A DNA stretch of 49,920 nucleotides. It comes from an uncultured Prevotellaceae bacterium. Lineage in GTDB: Bacteria; Bacteroidota; Bacteroidia; Bacteroidales; Bacteroidaceae. Shown piece by piece: positions 15,650 through 24,402 of this stretch. Within the stretch, counting starts at the first letter, position 1, and each line of letters opens with the position of its first letter. The notes under the pieces were generated by a model that was not told the origin of the DNA, made no database searches, and saw nothing but the letters and a program-made list of their open reading frames with translations. A program made the position numbers and the translations under genes. The stretch lies in NCBI GenBank assembly GCA_902785945.1, contig CADAAR010000016.1, forward strand, positions 1 through 49,920, written 5' to 3'.

Positions 15650-16204
15650 ATGATTATTTGCCCGACTTGCAAAGAAGAGATAGATAACGATTCCCATTTC
15701 TGTGATCAGTGTGGACAGGCATTGCTGTTTTGTGATCGTTGTGGAAATGTAGGTGTTGGACGTCGTTGTACCCGATGTGGCGGCCTGATGGTCGCTCCGA
15801 GTAGCAATCCTGCCGAAGGTGTTCCTGGAATGTCGGAAAGCCTGAAGATGGAGATGGCTACTTCTGGAAGCATGAGAGGAAATCATCAACAGGATGGAAA
15901 TGGTATCCCTGTGCTGACGTTGGCAAACGACAGTCTGAATATCAGAATCGTAGGTATTAACGGCGCCATTATCGGTCGTCGTACAGGTCCTTATTCACAT
16001 TTCTTTGATAAGTATCCGTATGTGTCAGGAACCCATGCACAGTTGAAATATTCAGTCAGTACAGGCTGGTGTGTTGTTGACAAACATTCATCCAATGGTA
16101 CGAAGTTGAATCAGCGCAGCCTTCAGCCTGATGTTGATATGTCGCTTAGTAATGGTGACGTGCTGACGATTGCTAATATTAATTTGCAAGTGATTGTAAG
16201 ATAA
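15650..16204 (+). CDS. Zinc-ribbon/FHA domain protein
   Basis: The protein is 184 residues and cytosolic. Two zinc ribbons lie at the N-terminus (C4/C7-C18/C21 and C28/C31-C40/C43), then a Met/Ser-rich linker (about 48-90). A C-terminal FHA domain follows (about 95-184) with the conserved GR (109-110), SGTHAQL (S126, H129) and DKHSSNGTKLN (from 144) motifs. FHA domains bind phosphothreonine, so this is the expected reader of the neighbouring kinase. In mycobacterial and type VI secretion kinase pathways an FHA protein plays the same part. The ribbon resembles that of the AAA+ protein 10 bases upstream, suggesting they meet through it; this is inference. The PP2C gene follows after 7 bases. 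Confidence 0.92.
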   Translation: MIICPTCKEEIDNDSHFCDQCGQALLFCDRCGNVGVGRRCTRCGGLMVAPSSNPAEGVPGMSESLKMEMATSGSMRGNHQQDGNGIPVLTLANDSLNIRIVGINGAIIGRRTGPYSHFFDKYPYVSGTHAQLKYSVSTGWCVVDKHSSNGTKLNQRSLQPDVDMSLSNGDVLTIANINLQVIVR

Positions 16205-16211
16205 GTCAGAG

Positions 16212-16964
16212 ATGATGAACTTGTGTGTGACTGCTGCTAGCAGAATCGGCTGCGTCAGGAAAAACAACGAAGACATGATACTGGTTGGTAGTTCATTTAT
16301 TCGTAATGATACCTATTATACGAAGATTGAACTTGATCCGGAAAAACGTATGATGCTTGCTGTAGCCGACGGTATGGGAGGGCATAACAGTGGTGAAGTG
16401 GCCAGTAGTGACACCTTACATAATCTCCATTTTTTCTTTAATGATATTCCTGCAGGCTTAACAGCTGGAGAGTTTAATGAGATGATGGTGGTGTGGCTGG
16501 AGTCTATCAATAATATCGTTGATTCCAAGGGACGCGTTGATGAACGGTTTAAGGGCATGGGTACCACTTTGGTGGGAATCGCATATTATGCTGGTGATTT
16601 CTTCTCCATGAATTGTGGTGACAGCCGTTTGTATCGTCTGCGTAATGGCTCTCTCCAACAACTGACTACAGATCACTCGCTAAATAATATGTTGGGTTCA
16701 TCGAAGCATTGTAGTATTATTACGAATTGCATAGGTGGAGGCAACAAGAATTCATATATGGATATTGTGAAGATGACCGATGACATCCAGCCTTCAGATA
16801 TCTATCTGCTCTGTAGTGACGGATTGAGTGATATGTTGACTGATCAGCAGATAGAGATTTTGTTGAAGTCGGGGGGCGATGCAGATGCCCTTTGCCAGGC
16901 TGCTATTGAAGCCGGTGGCTTTGATAATGTGTCGGCTTGTGTGATAGAAGTAAAAAGTGAATAG
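16212..16964 (+). CDS. PP2C-family Ser/Thr protein phosphatase
   Basis: The protein is 250 residues, a single soluble PP2C domain. Metal-binding acids are visible in RKNNEDMILV (D21), VADGMGGHNSGE (D53), LLCSDGLSDML (about 200) and GGFDNVSACVI (about 238). GMGTTLVGI and MNCGDSRLYRLRNG are the central motifs. It should remove phosphates placed by the kinase at 9341 and is the last gene of the cluster. The start may be 16212 or 16215. A PP2C next to a Hanks kinase and an FHA protein is the classical bacterial threonine-phosphorylation trio; here an AAA+ machine and a zinc-ribbon protein join it. Confidence 0.93.
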   Translation: MMNLCVTAASRIGCVRKNNEDMILVGSSFIRNDTYYTKIELDPEKRMMLAVADGMGGHNSGEVASSDTLHNLHFFFNDIPAGLTAGEFNEMMVVWLESINNIVDSKGRVDERFKGMGTTLVGIAYYAGDFFSMNCGDSRLYRLRNGSLQQLTTDHSLNNMLGSSKHCSIITNCIGGGNKNSYMDIVKMTDDIQPSDIYLLCSDGLSDMLTDQQIEILLKSGGDADALCQAAIEAGGFDNVSACVIEVKSE

Positions 16965-16983
16965 TTAAAAGTAAACAGTAAAC

Positions 16984-17901
16984 ATGCCATTAAGATTACC
17001 CGATAGATTGCCTGCTATTGACCTGCTGAAGCAGGAAAACATATTTGTGATGGATGATACCCGTGCCCATTCGCAGGATATCCGTCCGTTGCGGATTGTA
17101 ATTCTGAATCTGATGCCGTTGAAGATTACTACCGAAACGGATTTGATTCGTCTTCTCTCCAACACTCCTCTACAGTTGGAGATTAGTTTTATGAAACTGA
17201 AGAGTCATACGCCAAAGAATACCCCGATAGAACACATGATGATGTTTTATCGTGACTTTGCTGAGATGCGTCAGGAGAAATTCGACGGAATGATTATCAC
17301 AGGTGCACCTGTGGAACAGTTGGACTTTGAGGATGTGAGCTACTGGGACGAGATTACAGAGATCTTCGCTTGGGCTCGTACTCATGTGACGAGTACATTA
17401 TATATCTGTTGGGCTGCTCAAGCGGGACTTTATTATCATTACGGCATTCCCAAGTATCCGTTACCGATGAAAATGTTTGGCATCTTCTCGCAAAAGCCGT
17501 TAGATCCTCAGTTACCCATCTTCCGTGGCTTTGACGATGAGTTTATGATGCCTCATAGCCGCCATACTGAGATACGCCGTGAGGATATACTTGCTAACCC
17601 CGATTTGCGTCTGATTGCTGAGTCGGACGAATGTGGCGTCAGTGTAGTCATGGCGCGTGAAGGACGTGAATTCTTTATCACAGGTCATTTGGAGTATGCA
17701 CCCAATACGCTCGACAATGAGTACAAACGGGATAAGGATATCCGTAAGGATGTGGCACCTCCACAGAATTACTATCGGAACAATAATCCGGCTAATCCAC
17801 CTGTGGTTACGTGGCGTTCTCATGCTAATCTCTTTTATACCAACTGGGTCAACTATTACGTCTATCAGGAGACACCATATAACATTGAAGATATCAAGTA
17901 A
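16984..17901 (+). CDS. metA: Homoserine O-acyltransferase MetA (acetyl-CoA type predicted)
   Basis: The protein is 305 residues, full length for MetA. Catalytic Cys142 lies in YICWAAQAGLYY, and His235 and Glu237 in ITGHLEYAP. Residue 111 is Glu (GAPVEQLDFEDV). In characterised MetA enzymes Glu here goes with acetyl-CoA and Gly with succinyl-CoA, so O-acetylhomoserine is the predicted product. The enzyme commits homoserine to methionine synthesis in the cytosol. The gene starts 19 bases after the PP2C stop, perhaps read through from that operon; the short A-rich gap shows no promoter box or methionine riboswitch. The U32 gene begins within its stop region. Confidence 0.96.
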   Translation: MPLRLPDRLPAIDLLKQENIFVMDDTRAHSQDIRPLRIVILNLMPLKITTETDLIRLLSNTPLQLEISFMKLKSHTPKNTPIEHMMMFYRDFAEMRQEKFDGMIITGAPVEQLDFEDVSYWDEITEIFAWARTHVTSTLYICWAAQAGLYYHYGIPKYPLPMKMFGIFSQKPLDPQLPIFRGFDDEFMMPHSRHTEIRREDILANPDLRLIAESDECGVSVVMAREGREFFITGHLEYAPNTLDNEYKRDKDIRKDVAPPQNYYRNNNPANPPVVTWRSHANLFYTNWVNYYVYQETPYNIEDIK

Positions 17902-19698
17902 TTGAGAGCGTTAGAACTACTTGCCCCTGCCAAGAATCTTGAATATGGTATAGCGGCCATCGACCATGGCGCTGATGCCGTTTATATCGGTGCCTCGCGC
18001 TTTGGCGCCCGTGCTGCTGTGGGCAATAGTGTTGCAGATATCCGGAAACTATGCGACTATGCACATCCTTTTGGTGTGAAAGTCTACGTCACGGTGAATA
18101 CCATCGTTTATGATGATGAATTGGAGGCAACCCGACAGTTGCTCGCAGAATTGTCTGAGGCAGGGGCCGATGCTATTCTGATTCAGGATATGGCAGTACT
18201 TGAAATGATGAAGGACTTGCCCATGGCAGCGCACGCCTCCACGCAGACTGATAACCGTTCAGTAGAGAAGGTTCAGTGGTTGCGTGATCTGTGCTTTTCC
18301 CGTGTGGTGTTGGCTCGTGAACTCTCGTTGGATGAGATAAAGGAAATTCATCTTCAGGTACCAGATGTCGAACTCGAAGTCTTTGTTCATGGCGCTCTTT
18401 GTGTCAGTTATTCCGGCATCTGTTATGCATCTCAGTATTGTTTTAACCGTAGTGCCAATCGTGGGGAATGTGCGCAGTTCTGTCGTATGAAATTTTCGCT
18501 TGAGGACGCAAAGGGTAGGGAAGTGGTAAACGATCGCTACCTGTTGTCACTGAAAGATATGAACCGTATTGATCACTTGGATGAATTGGTGGAGGCGGGG
18601 GTTACGTCGCTGAAGATAGAAGGCCGTTTGAAGGATCTCTCCTATGTGAAGAATGTGACAGCGGCTTATAGTCAGCGCCTGAATGAGTTGATCCGTCGTC
18701 ATCCTGACCTTTACTGTCGCAGCTCCTTAGGAGAGTGTCGGTATACTTTTACCCCAGATCTTAACAGGACCTTTAATCGTGGTTATACGACCTACTTCCT
18801 GCATGGACGTAAGCCGGACATCGCATCCTGGGATACTCCTAAGGCGATGGGTGCTTTTGTCGGCACTGTGAAGGAGATCCGCCACGATAGCTTTAATGTT
18901 GCGGGCGTGGCGAGCTTTTCTAATGGTGATGGACTTTGTTTCTTTGACGACAATCGGGAATTAGTTGGATTCCGTGCTAACAAAGTGGTGGGCAATCGTA
19001 TCTTCCCATATCGCATGCCTAACGGTCTAAAATCTGGTGTACGACTATACCGCAATAATGATCAGGAGTTTGACCGTCTGATGTCGAAGACGAGCGCTGA
19101 GCGCAAGATTACTATTCGTCTGTCGTTTCGAGCTGTAGAGAAAGGCTTCGAGCTTAGTGCAACTTCTGGGATTCTTGTGTCCGTGAATTGTGAGCACCAG
19201 GTGGCCCAGCGTCCACAGCGTGAGAATATCATCCGCCAACTGACAAAACTTGGTGATACGATTTTTACCTGTTCAGAGGTGGATATTTCTGATGATTTCA
19301 ATTTCTTTATTCCGAATAGTGTATTGTCGGAGATGCGACGGGAACTTGTTGCAAAGATGATGGGTGCAAGGAATCGTAGAGAGAGTTCGGTAGACAGGAT
19401 TATGCAATCGTCTTCCAAGATACCTACCTACGCCTATTCTTATCTATACAATATTTCCAACCGCCTTTCGAAAAGGTTCTATGATAAAAAGGAACTATCG
19501 GCTTTCGAGCTGAAAGGTGGGACAGGTCCAATCATGCAGTGTCGTCATTGCATCCGTTACACTTTAGGAGCTTGTGTCAAGCACGGTGGTGAACGCCCTT
19601 CATGGCAGGAGCCACTCTCTCTCGTTTTAGGCGACGGCCGACGTTTCCGTCTTGAGTTTGATTGTCAGCACTGTCAAATGAACGTTTATGCGTCGTAA
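17902..19698 (+). CDS. U32-family peptidase-like protein (RNA hydroxylation type possible)
   Basis: The protein is 598 residues. The start is TTG at 17902, directly after the metA stop TAA; the next residues (LELLAPAKNLEYGIAAIDHG) match the normal N-terminus of the family, which supports this start. The U32 signature VFVHGALCVSYSGICYAS and the following CFNRSANRGECAQFCRM cysteine cluster are at about 155-195. Three more cysteine pairs at the C-terminus (CRHC, GAC, CQHC) may bind metal. U32 relatives TrhP and RlhA hydroxylate tRNA or 23S rRNA rather than cutting protein, so a role in RNA modification is as likely as proteolysis. The C-terminal half is longer than in E. coli YegQ. Its end overlaps the next gene by 11 bases. 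Confidence 0.88.
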   Translation: MRALELLAPAKNLEYGIAAIDHGADAVYIGASRFGARAAVGNSVADIRKLCDYAHPFGVKVYVTVNTIVYDDELEATRQLLAELSEAGADAILIQDMAVLEMMKDLPMAAHASTQTDNRSVEKVQWLRDLCFSRVVLARELSLDEIKEIHLQVPDVELEVFVHGALCVSYSGICYASQYCFNRSANRGECAQFCRMKFSLEDAKGREVVNDRYLLSLKDMNRIDHLDELVEAGVTSLKIEGRLKDLSYVKNVTAAYSQRLNELIRRHPDLYCRSSLGECRYTFTPDLNRTFNRGYTTYFLHGRKPDIASWDTPKAMGAFVGTVKEIRHDSFNVAGVASFSNGDGLCFFDDNRELVGFRANKVVGNRIFPYRMPNGLKSGVRLYRNNDQEFDRLMSKTSAERKITIRLSFRAVEKGFELSATSGILVSVNCEHQVAQRPQRENIIRQLTKLGDTIFTCSEVDISDDFNFFIPNSVLSEMRRELVAKMMGARNRRESSVDRIMQSSSKIPTYAYSYLYNISNRLSKRFYDKKELSAFELKGGTGPIMQCRHCIRYTLGACVKHGGERPSWQEPLSLVLGDGRRFRLEFDCQHCQMNVYAS

Positions 19699-20644
19699 CC
19701 TTTTCTCTCTCCTCTGCACCTTTCTTTTGGTGTCCTGCTATAATCAAGGGCCAATTACACCTGATGCATGGAATCTTACTGAGCAGCAATTAGATTCTAT
19801 TTCCTTCTATACTACCCACCACTATTCTCAAGGCTACAATTTTGTTGTCAGCAAAGACTCGCTTGTGATTCTTGAGCAACAAAATGAGATGATGCCAGTA
19901 CCTGATATCCTTACTTCGGAGATTACAGCGGGCGACGAGACCATGCCAATGCTGTCGTTGGTGGATTCAATCACGCTCCGTCATCATGAACATTTGGTGG
20001 TAGCTGATATTCGCACTGTGCCTACAGACTCCATAGACAGTGTTTGGGTGAAAGTGGCTCGAGACCAACTTACTTTTGGTTGGGTGCGGGAAATGGACCT
20101 TCTGGCGGCAGTATCGCCAGATGATCCTATCAGTCAGTTTATCGACTTCTTCTCGAATACCCACCTGTTGTTCTTCCTTGCCTTCTGTGCGCTTGTTGGT
20201 GGTGCTTATGGTGTGCGTCATCTGTTGCGCAAAGGTGCGAAGATCGTTCATTTCAACGATATACCCTCATTCTATCCTACGTTGCTTTGTCTGTTGGTGG
20301 CAGCTTCTGCTGTACTCTATAGTAGTATCCAACTCTTTGCACCTGAGATGTGGCGACATTTTTATTATCATCCGTCGCTTAATCCATATGCATTGCCTTG
20401 GCACCTTGGCTTGTTTATTGTCTTCGTCTGGGCTTTGCTCATCGTGGCTATTGCCACAGTCGATGATATCCGTCATCATCTGACACTGGGAGAGACAATT
20501 CTTTATCTTGGTGGACTGGCAGCTGTGTGTGCAGTGGATTACGTCGTTTTCAGTGTTACCACCTTATATTATATAGGTTATCCCTTGCTGATAGCTTACA
20601 TCGTTTTCGCCATCTATCGTCTTTCTCTGCAAAAATCCCTATAA
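19688..20644 (+). CDS. Lipoprotein-signal protein with SH3-like part and polytopic membrane end
   Basis: The protein is 318 residues. The N-terminus has a lipobox (LLVSC, Cys17). Residues about 20-145 are soluble and end in a segment (VWVKVARDQLTFGWVREMDL) that looks like a bacterial SH3-like fold. From about 155 there are four to five hydrophobic segments: HLLFFLAFCALVGGAYGV, LLCLLVAASAVLYSSIQ, LGLFIVFVWALLIVAIAT, ETILYLGGLAAVCAVDYVVF and IGYPLLIAYIVFAIY. A lipid-anchored sensor domain ahead of several inner-membrane helices is an uncommon arrangement. I do not recognise the family. It overlaps the U32 gene by 11 bases and is likely co-translated with it. Confidence 0.75.
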   Translation: MRRNLFSLLCTFLLVSCYNQGPITPDAWNLTEQQLDSISFYTTHHYSQGYNFVVSKDSLVILEQQNEMMPVPDILTSEITAGDETMPMLSLVDSITLRHHEHLVVADIRTVPTDSIDSVWVKVARDQLTFGWVREMDLLAAVSPDDPISQFIDFFSNTHLLFFLAFCALVGGAYGVRHLLRKGAKIVHFNDIPSFYPTLLCLLVAASAVLYSSIQLFAPEMWRHFYYHPSLNPYALPWHLGLFIVFVWALLIVAIATVDDIRHHLTLGETILYLGGLAAVCAVDYVVFSVTTLYYIGYPLLIAYIVFAIYRLSLQKSL

Positions 20645-20651
20645 ATAAGGA

Positions 20652-20682
20652 TTGTATGGTTCGCTGAAAAGCCGTACCTTTG
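20652..20682 (+). promoter_or_regulatory. Promoter of the TonB receptor gene
   Basis: TTG at 20652-20654 and TACCTTTG at 20675-20682 with a 20-base spacer, giving a leader of about 20 bases. Confidence 0.75.
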
Positions 20683-20710
20683 CACCCGAAAATTAAGCGA
20701 TAGAAAAAGA

Positions 20711-23191
20711 ATGAAGAAATCACTGTTTGTGCTTATGGCACTTGGTTGTCAGATATCTGTTGTGGCAACCCCTCTTACTGACCTCTCTGATGAGGCTCTT
20801 TCAGATACTAGTAAAGTTGTTGATTTAGATGAAGTGGTTGTCGTGGCGCAGCCGAAGGAACAAGTCCGGTTGCGCCTGCAGCCTGTCAGCAGTAATGTTT
20901 TTGGTAGTGAGCAACTACAGCAGCTCAATGTCCGCGATCTGAGTCAGCTATCTCAATATGTACCATCTTTTGTGATGCCGAGTTACGGCTCGCGCCTTAC
21001 TTCCTCGATGTACGTCCGTGGTATCGGTTCGCGTGTCAACAGTCCGGCTGTGGGTGTCTATTACGATAACATCCCCCTGATGTCGAAGGCGGCATTTAAC
21101 AACCATTTTTATATGCTCGACCGCGTGGATATCTTGCGTGGTCCGCAAGGATCACTCTACGGACAGAACACCGAAGGTGGCCTCGTACGAATCTATTCGA
21201 AGGATCCGACAAAGTATCAGGGCACCGACATCCGTTTGGGCCTTGCCACAGGTCTATGGCGTAATGTCGAGGTGGCCCATCATCATCGCCCTTCTGACCA
21301 GCTCGCCTTCACCGTTGCCGGATTCTATAGTGGCCTGAAGGGATTCATCAATAACCAATGCTTCGACGAGAAGAACGATCGTAGTCTTGAGGCTGGTGGA
21401 AAGGCCCGACTTATCTGGCAGCCGACAGCGAAACTGAAGCTCGACTGGACGGCCGATTACCAATGGGTCTCGCAGAACGGTTTCGGCTATGGTGAGTTCC
21501 ATCCTTTCGAAAACGAAGACCCTGCTGACGAGCATGTGCAGGATCCTGCGACAACCGTGATGAACGGCTACCGCCGTAACATGTTTACCACCGGCCTTAC
21601 GCTGAGCGCTGACTTGGGTAATCTGCTCTTTACTTCGACTACGAGCTACCAGTTCCTACAGGACCGTATGCTTATGGACCAGGACTATATGACGCCTGAC
21701 TACCTGCAGCTCGAGCAGCGTCAGAAGATGAATGCCCTCACGCAGGAGTTCGTTGTCCGCTCGCATGACCGCAACCGTTGGCAGCATGCTACAGGTTTCT
21801 TTGGTTCCTATCAGTGGTTGCGCACCGATGCCCCTGTTTACTTTGGTGAGGCCATTACCGGCCCCATAGGCAATGCCATCACCAATGCCATGACAGGTGC
21901 CATGCGTCAGTCGATGTATCCCCGTATGTATCAGCAGATGCTTGAGCAGATGATGGCTGCGGGTATGCCTGAGGCTGTGGCTGCTAAACAAGCTGAGGCT
22001 GCTGCCAACAAGGCTGTAGAGACTGCCATCAGCGGCGTATCGATGGAGGCTGAGATGGCCGTACCAGAGTCGTTCCGTACGCCTGCGATGAACCTCGCCC
22101 TTTTCCATGAGTCGAACCTCTTGCTCACCGACCGCCTCAAGCTCACCCTCGGCCTGCGCTTGAACCTCGACCGCGTGAAGATTGAGTACGACGCCCTTGC
22201 CTATATGAACATGACGGGCGGCACGGCCGAGCGCCAGGCCACCTATCATCTGACCTCGCATGTCACCGATTCGCGTTCGAAGACCTATACTCAGCTCCTA
22301 CCGAAAGTTGGACTTACCTATAATCTTGGCGAGAATCTGGGTAATGTCTACGCCCTTGTATCAAAAGGCTATCGTGCAGGCGGCTACAACATTCAGATGT
22401 TCAGCGATGTGCTCCAGACTGAGCTTAATGCCCATCAGCAGGATGCCATGCGTGGTGACTATGATGTAGAACATACAGCACAAGACTACGATAATATTGA
22501 GCAGACCATCAGCTACAAGCCTGAGGAGTCGTGGAATTACGAGGTGGGAGCCCATATGAACCTCTTCGGAGGCAGTACCCACCTCGATCTCGCTCTCTAC
22601 TACATGCAAATCCGTAACCAGCAACTCTCTATCATGGAGCCCAACAGCAATTACGGTCGTATGATGGTGAATGCAGGTAAGAGTCACTCCTGTGGTATTG
22701 AAGCCTCCCTTCGTGGACGACTCTTGGACAATGCTCTTGACTGGGGTCTGACCTACGGTTTCACCAATGCCAAGTTCGACGAATACCTTGTTGCGAAGAA
22801 TTATAATATTGGTTCTTCGCTTGGAACAGAGGCCTTTGACAACGTTGATCTTAAATACGATGATAACTACGTCCCCTTCGTTCCCCAGCACACGCTGAGT
22901 GCGATGGCCGACTATCACATTGGAAAACTGACCATTGGCGCCAATGTTTCGGGCCAGGGCAAGACCTGGTGGAACGAGGCCAATACCTTTGCACAGAAAT
23001 TCTACGCCGTGCTCGGCGCCCATGCTGATTATGATTTCGGGTCCGTCGTTGTCTCGCTTTGGGGTCGCAACCTAACTAATTCCCGCTACAAAACCTTTGC
23101 CATTCAGAGCTCTGCCGCCGACGGCACCCGTTTTTTTGCCCAACGCGCCAATCCTATTCAGTTCGGACTTGACGTGAATATTCACTTCTAA
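20711..23191 (+). CDS. TonB-dependent outer-membrane receptor with Met/Ala-rich insertion
   Basis: The protein is 826 residues with signal peptide MKKSLFVLMALGCQISVVA. A TonB-box-like acidic stretch (about 35-45) and a plug domain follow (LNVRDLSQLSQYVPSF to VDILRGPQGSLYGQNTEGG, about 75-155), then a 22-strand-type barrel ending in QFGLDVNIHF. It lacks the N-terminal carboxypeptidase-like domain and any SusD partner, so it is a plain TonB receptor rather than a SusC. Residues about 380-455 form an insertion rich in Met, Ala and Gln, probably an extracellular loop. The substrate is unknown; a metal complex or small iron chelate is possible. The gene stands alone behind its own promoter and converges on hemW with a 4-base gap. 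Confidence 0.9.
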   Translation: MKKSLFVLMALGCQISVVATPLTDLSDEALSDTSKVVDLDEVVVVAQPKEQVRLRLQPVSSNVFGSEQLQQLNVRDLSQLSQYVPSFVMPSYGSRLTSSMYVRGIGSRVNSPAVGVYYDNIPLMSKAAFNNHFYMLDRVDILRGPQGSLYGQNTEGGLVRIYSKDPTKYQGTDIRLGLATGLWRNVEVAHHHRPSDQLAFTVAGFYSGLKGFINNQCFDEKNDRSLEAGGKARLIWQPTAKLKLDWTADYQWVSQNGFGYGEFHPFENEDPADEHVQDPATTVMNGYRRNMFTTGLTLSADLGNLLFTSTTSYQFLQDRMLMDQDYMTPDYLQLEQRQKMNALTQEFVVRSHDRNRWQHATGFFGSYQWLRTDAPVYFGEAITGPIGNAITNAMTGAMRQSMYPRMYQQMLEQMMAAGMPEAVAAKQAEAAANKAVETAISGVSMEAEMAVPESFRTPAMNLALFHESNLLLTDRLKLTLGLRLNLDRVKIEYDALAYMNMTGGTAERQATYHLTSHVTDSRSKTYTQLLPKVGLTYNLGENLGNVYALVSKGYRAGGYNIQMFSDVLQTELNAHQQDAMRGDYDVEHTAQDYDNIEQTISYKPEESWNYEVGAHMNLFGGSTHLDLALYYMQIRNQQLSIMEPNSNYGRMMVNAGKSHSCGIEASLRGRLLDNALDWGLTYGFTNAKFDEYLVAKNYNIGSSLGTEAFDNVDLKYDDNYVPFVPQHTLSAMADYHIGKLTIGANVSGQGKTWWNEANTFAQKFYAVLGAHADYDFGSVVVSLWGRNLTNSRYKTFAIQSSAADGTRFFAQRANPIQFGLDVNIHF

Positions 23192-23195
23192 GATC

Positions 23196-24287
23196 TTAGA
23201 CGAGCATCAGGTTGCTGATCACCATGTCGCTCACGAAGAGTGCGTTGCGTGTAAGGGCTAGATGCTCGTCTTTTATTGTTAGTAGTCCTGCATCGATGTA
23301 GCGTTGAGCAGCCTTGAGGCAGTAGTTGCGGTGATATGGAGAAAAACGGCTGAGGTCGAGACCGTCGCGGGTGCGGAGAGCGGTCGTCAGCAAGTCGTTG
23401 TAAGCCGTGTCGCCTTCAATGAGTTCCGATTCAAAGAGCCTCTCACCGTGCTCCATGCCCTCGATATAACGGTATATGTCGCTGATGTTCCATGAGCGGG
23501 TGTGACCATCGAAGGAGTGGGCGGCGGCACCAAGGCCGATGTAAGGAGTATAGTTCCAATATCCGGAGTTGTGACGGGAACGGAAACCAGGGCGAGCGAA
23601 GTTTGAGATCTCGTAATGTTCGAAACCTGCTGTTTCCAACCGATCGACGAGCGTGTAATACATTTTGCGTTCCGTCTCCTCGTCAGGTCCTTTTATGTTC
23701 ATTCGATGGAGTGGGGTGCCTTCCTCGATAGAGAGACAGTAGGCAGAGAGATGTTCCACGTTTAAAGAAAGGGCGGCTTGAATATCATCCTTCCATTCGG
23801 CTAATGTCTCACCAGGAAAGCCGTACATTAAATCAACGCTGATATTTTGGATGCCAACCTGGCGCAGACGGCTGACGGCTTCGCTGACCTGTTGCGATGT
23901 ATGGCGGCGGTGTAACCAATGCAGTCGTGCGTCATTGAATGTCTGAGCTCCCATAGATACGCGGTTTACAGGGAGCTGCTGTAGTGTAGTAGCAAACTCC
24001 ACCGATACGTCGTCGGGATTCACCTCGATGGTGATTTCGGCATCCGTCGACACCTTATTATATTTATATATAGCATCGAAGAGTTGTTGCAACTGTGGAA
24101 CGGTCAGCTGTGAGGGCGTTCCTCCTCCGAGGTAGATAGAACTCACAGAGGACAGACCTGTCCTCATGAGTTCCTTGCACACCGCATCGACATATCGCTG
24201 ACGGAGGTCGAGTGAGGTGGTCGAATAAAATGCACAATAGATGCATCTGCTCGCACAAAATGGAATATGTATGTAGATTCCTGCCAT
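23196..24287 (-). CDS. hemW: Radical SAM heme chaperone HemW
   Basis: The protein is 363 residues from the start MAGIYIHIPF at 24287; an ATG three codons upstream is less like the family. The Cx3Cx2C cluster-binding motif is C11-C15-C18 (CASRCIYC). The SAM-binding GGGTPS is at about 58, and SRHNSGYWNYTPYIGLGAAAH (from about 230, cited in two parts: RHNSGYW and GLGAAAHS) fits the HNxxYW motif of HemW, which separates it from true coproporphyrinogen dehydrogenase HemN. HemW binds heme and delivers it to respiratory proteins. A -7 box lies only 9 bases before the ATG, so the transcript would have a very short leader. Confidence 0.92.
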   Translation of the reverse strand: MAGIYIHIPFCASRCIYCAFYSTTSLDLRQRYVDAVCKELMRTGLSSVSSIYLGGGTPSQLTVPQLQQLFDAIYKYNKVSTDAEITIEVNPDDVSVEFATTLQQLPVNRVSMGAQTFNDARLHWLHRRHTSQQVSEAVSRLRQVGIQNISVDLMYGFPGETLAEWKDDIQAALSLNVEHLSAYCLSIEEGTPLHRMNIKGPDEETERKMYYTLVDRLETAGFEHYEISNFARPGFRSRHNSGYWNYTPYIGLGAAAHSFDGHTRSWNISDIYRYIEGMEHGERLFESELIEGDTAYNDLLTTALRTRDGLDLSRFSPYHRNYCLKAAQRYIDAGLLTIKDEHLALTRNALFVSDMVISNLMLV

Positions 24288-24295
24288 TTCGAGCA

Positions 24296-24303
24296 CAAAA
24301 ATA
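24296..24303 (-). promoter_or_regulatory. -7 box of hemW
   Basis: TATTTTTG on the minus strand, ending 9 bases before the predicted ATG at 24287. No matching -33 box was found. Confidence 0.45.
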
Positions 24304-24402
24304 CTAATTAATTTTAATAATTAGAAGATTTCTTTGGTGATTTCTGAAAAAATGTCTAATTTAGCTGCCCGAAATTAATTTTTGACTTAAAACCAAACAA
24401 TA

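Noticed and set aside
12334-16964. Type VII secretion locus (EccA-like AAA+)
   Set aside because: No WXG100 protein, EccC-type FtsK ATPase or EccD-type membrane protein is in the window; only the AAA+ family resemblance supports it.
16965-16983. Methionine-responsive riboswitch before metA
   Set aside because: The gap to the PP2C gene is only 19 bases, too short for any known SAM riboswitch.
20711-23191. SusC of a polysaccharide utilisation locus
   Set aside because: The receptor has no N-terminal carboxypeptidase-like domain and no SusD gene follows; the next gene is hemW on the other strand.
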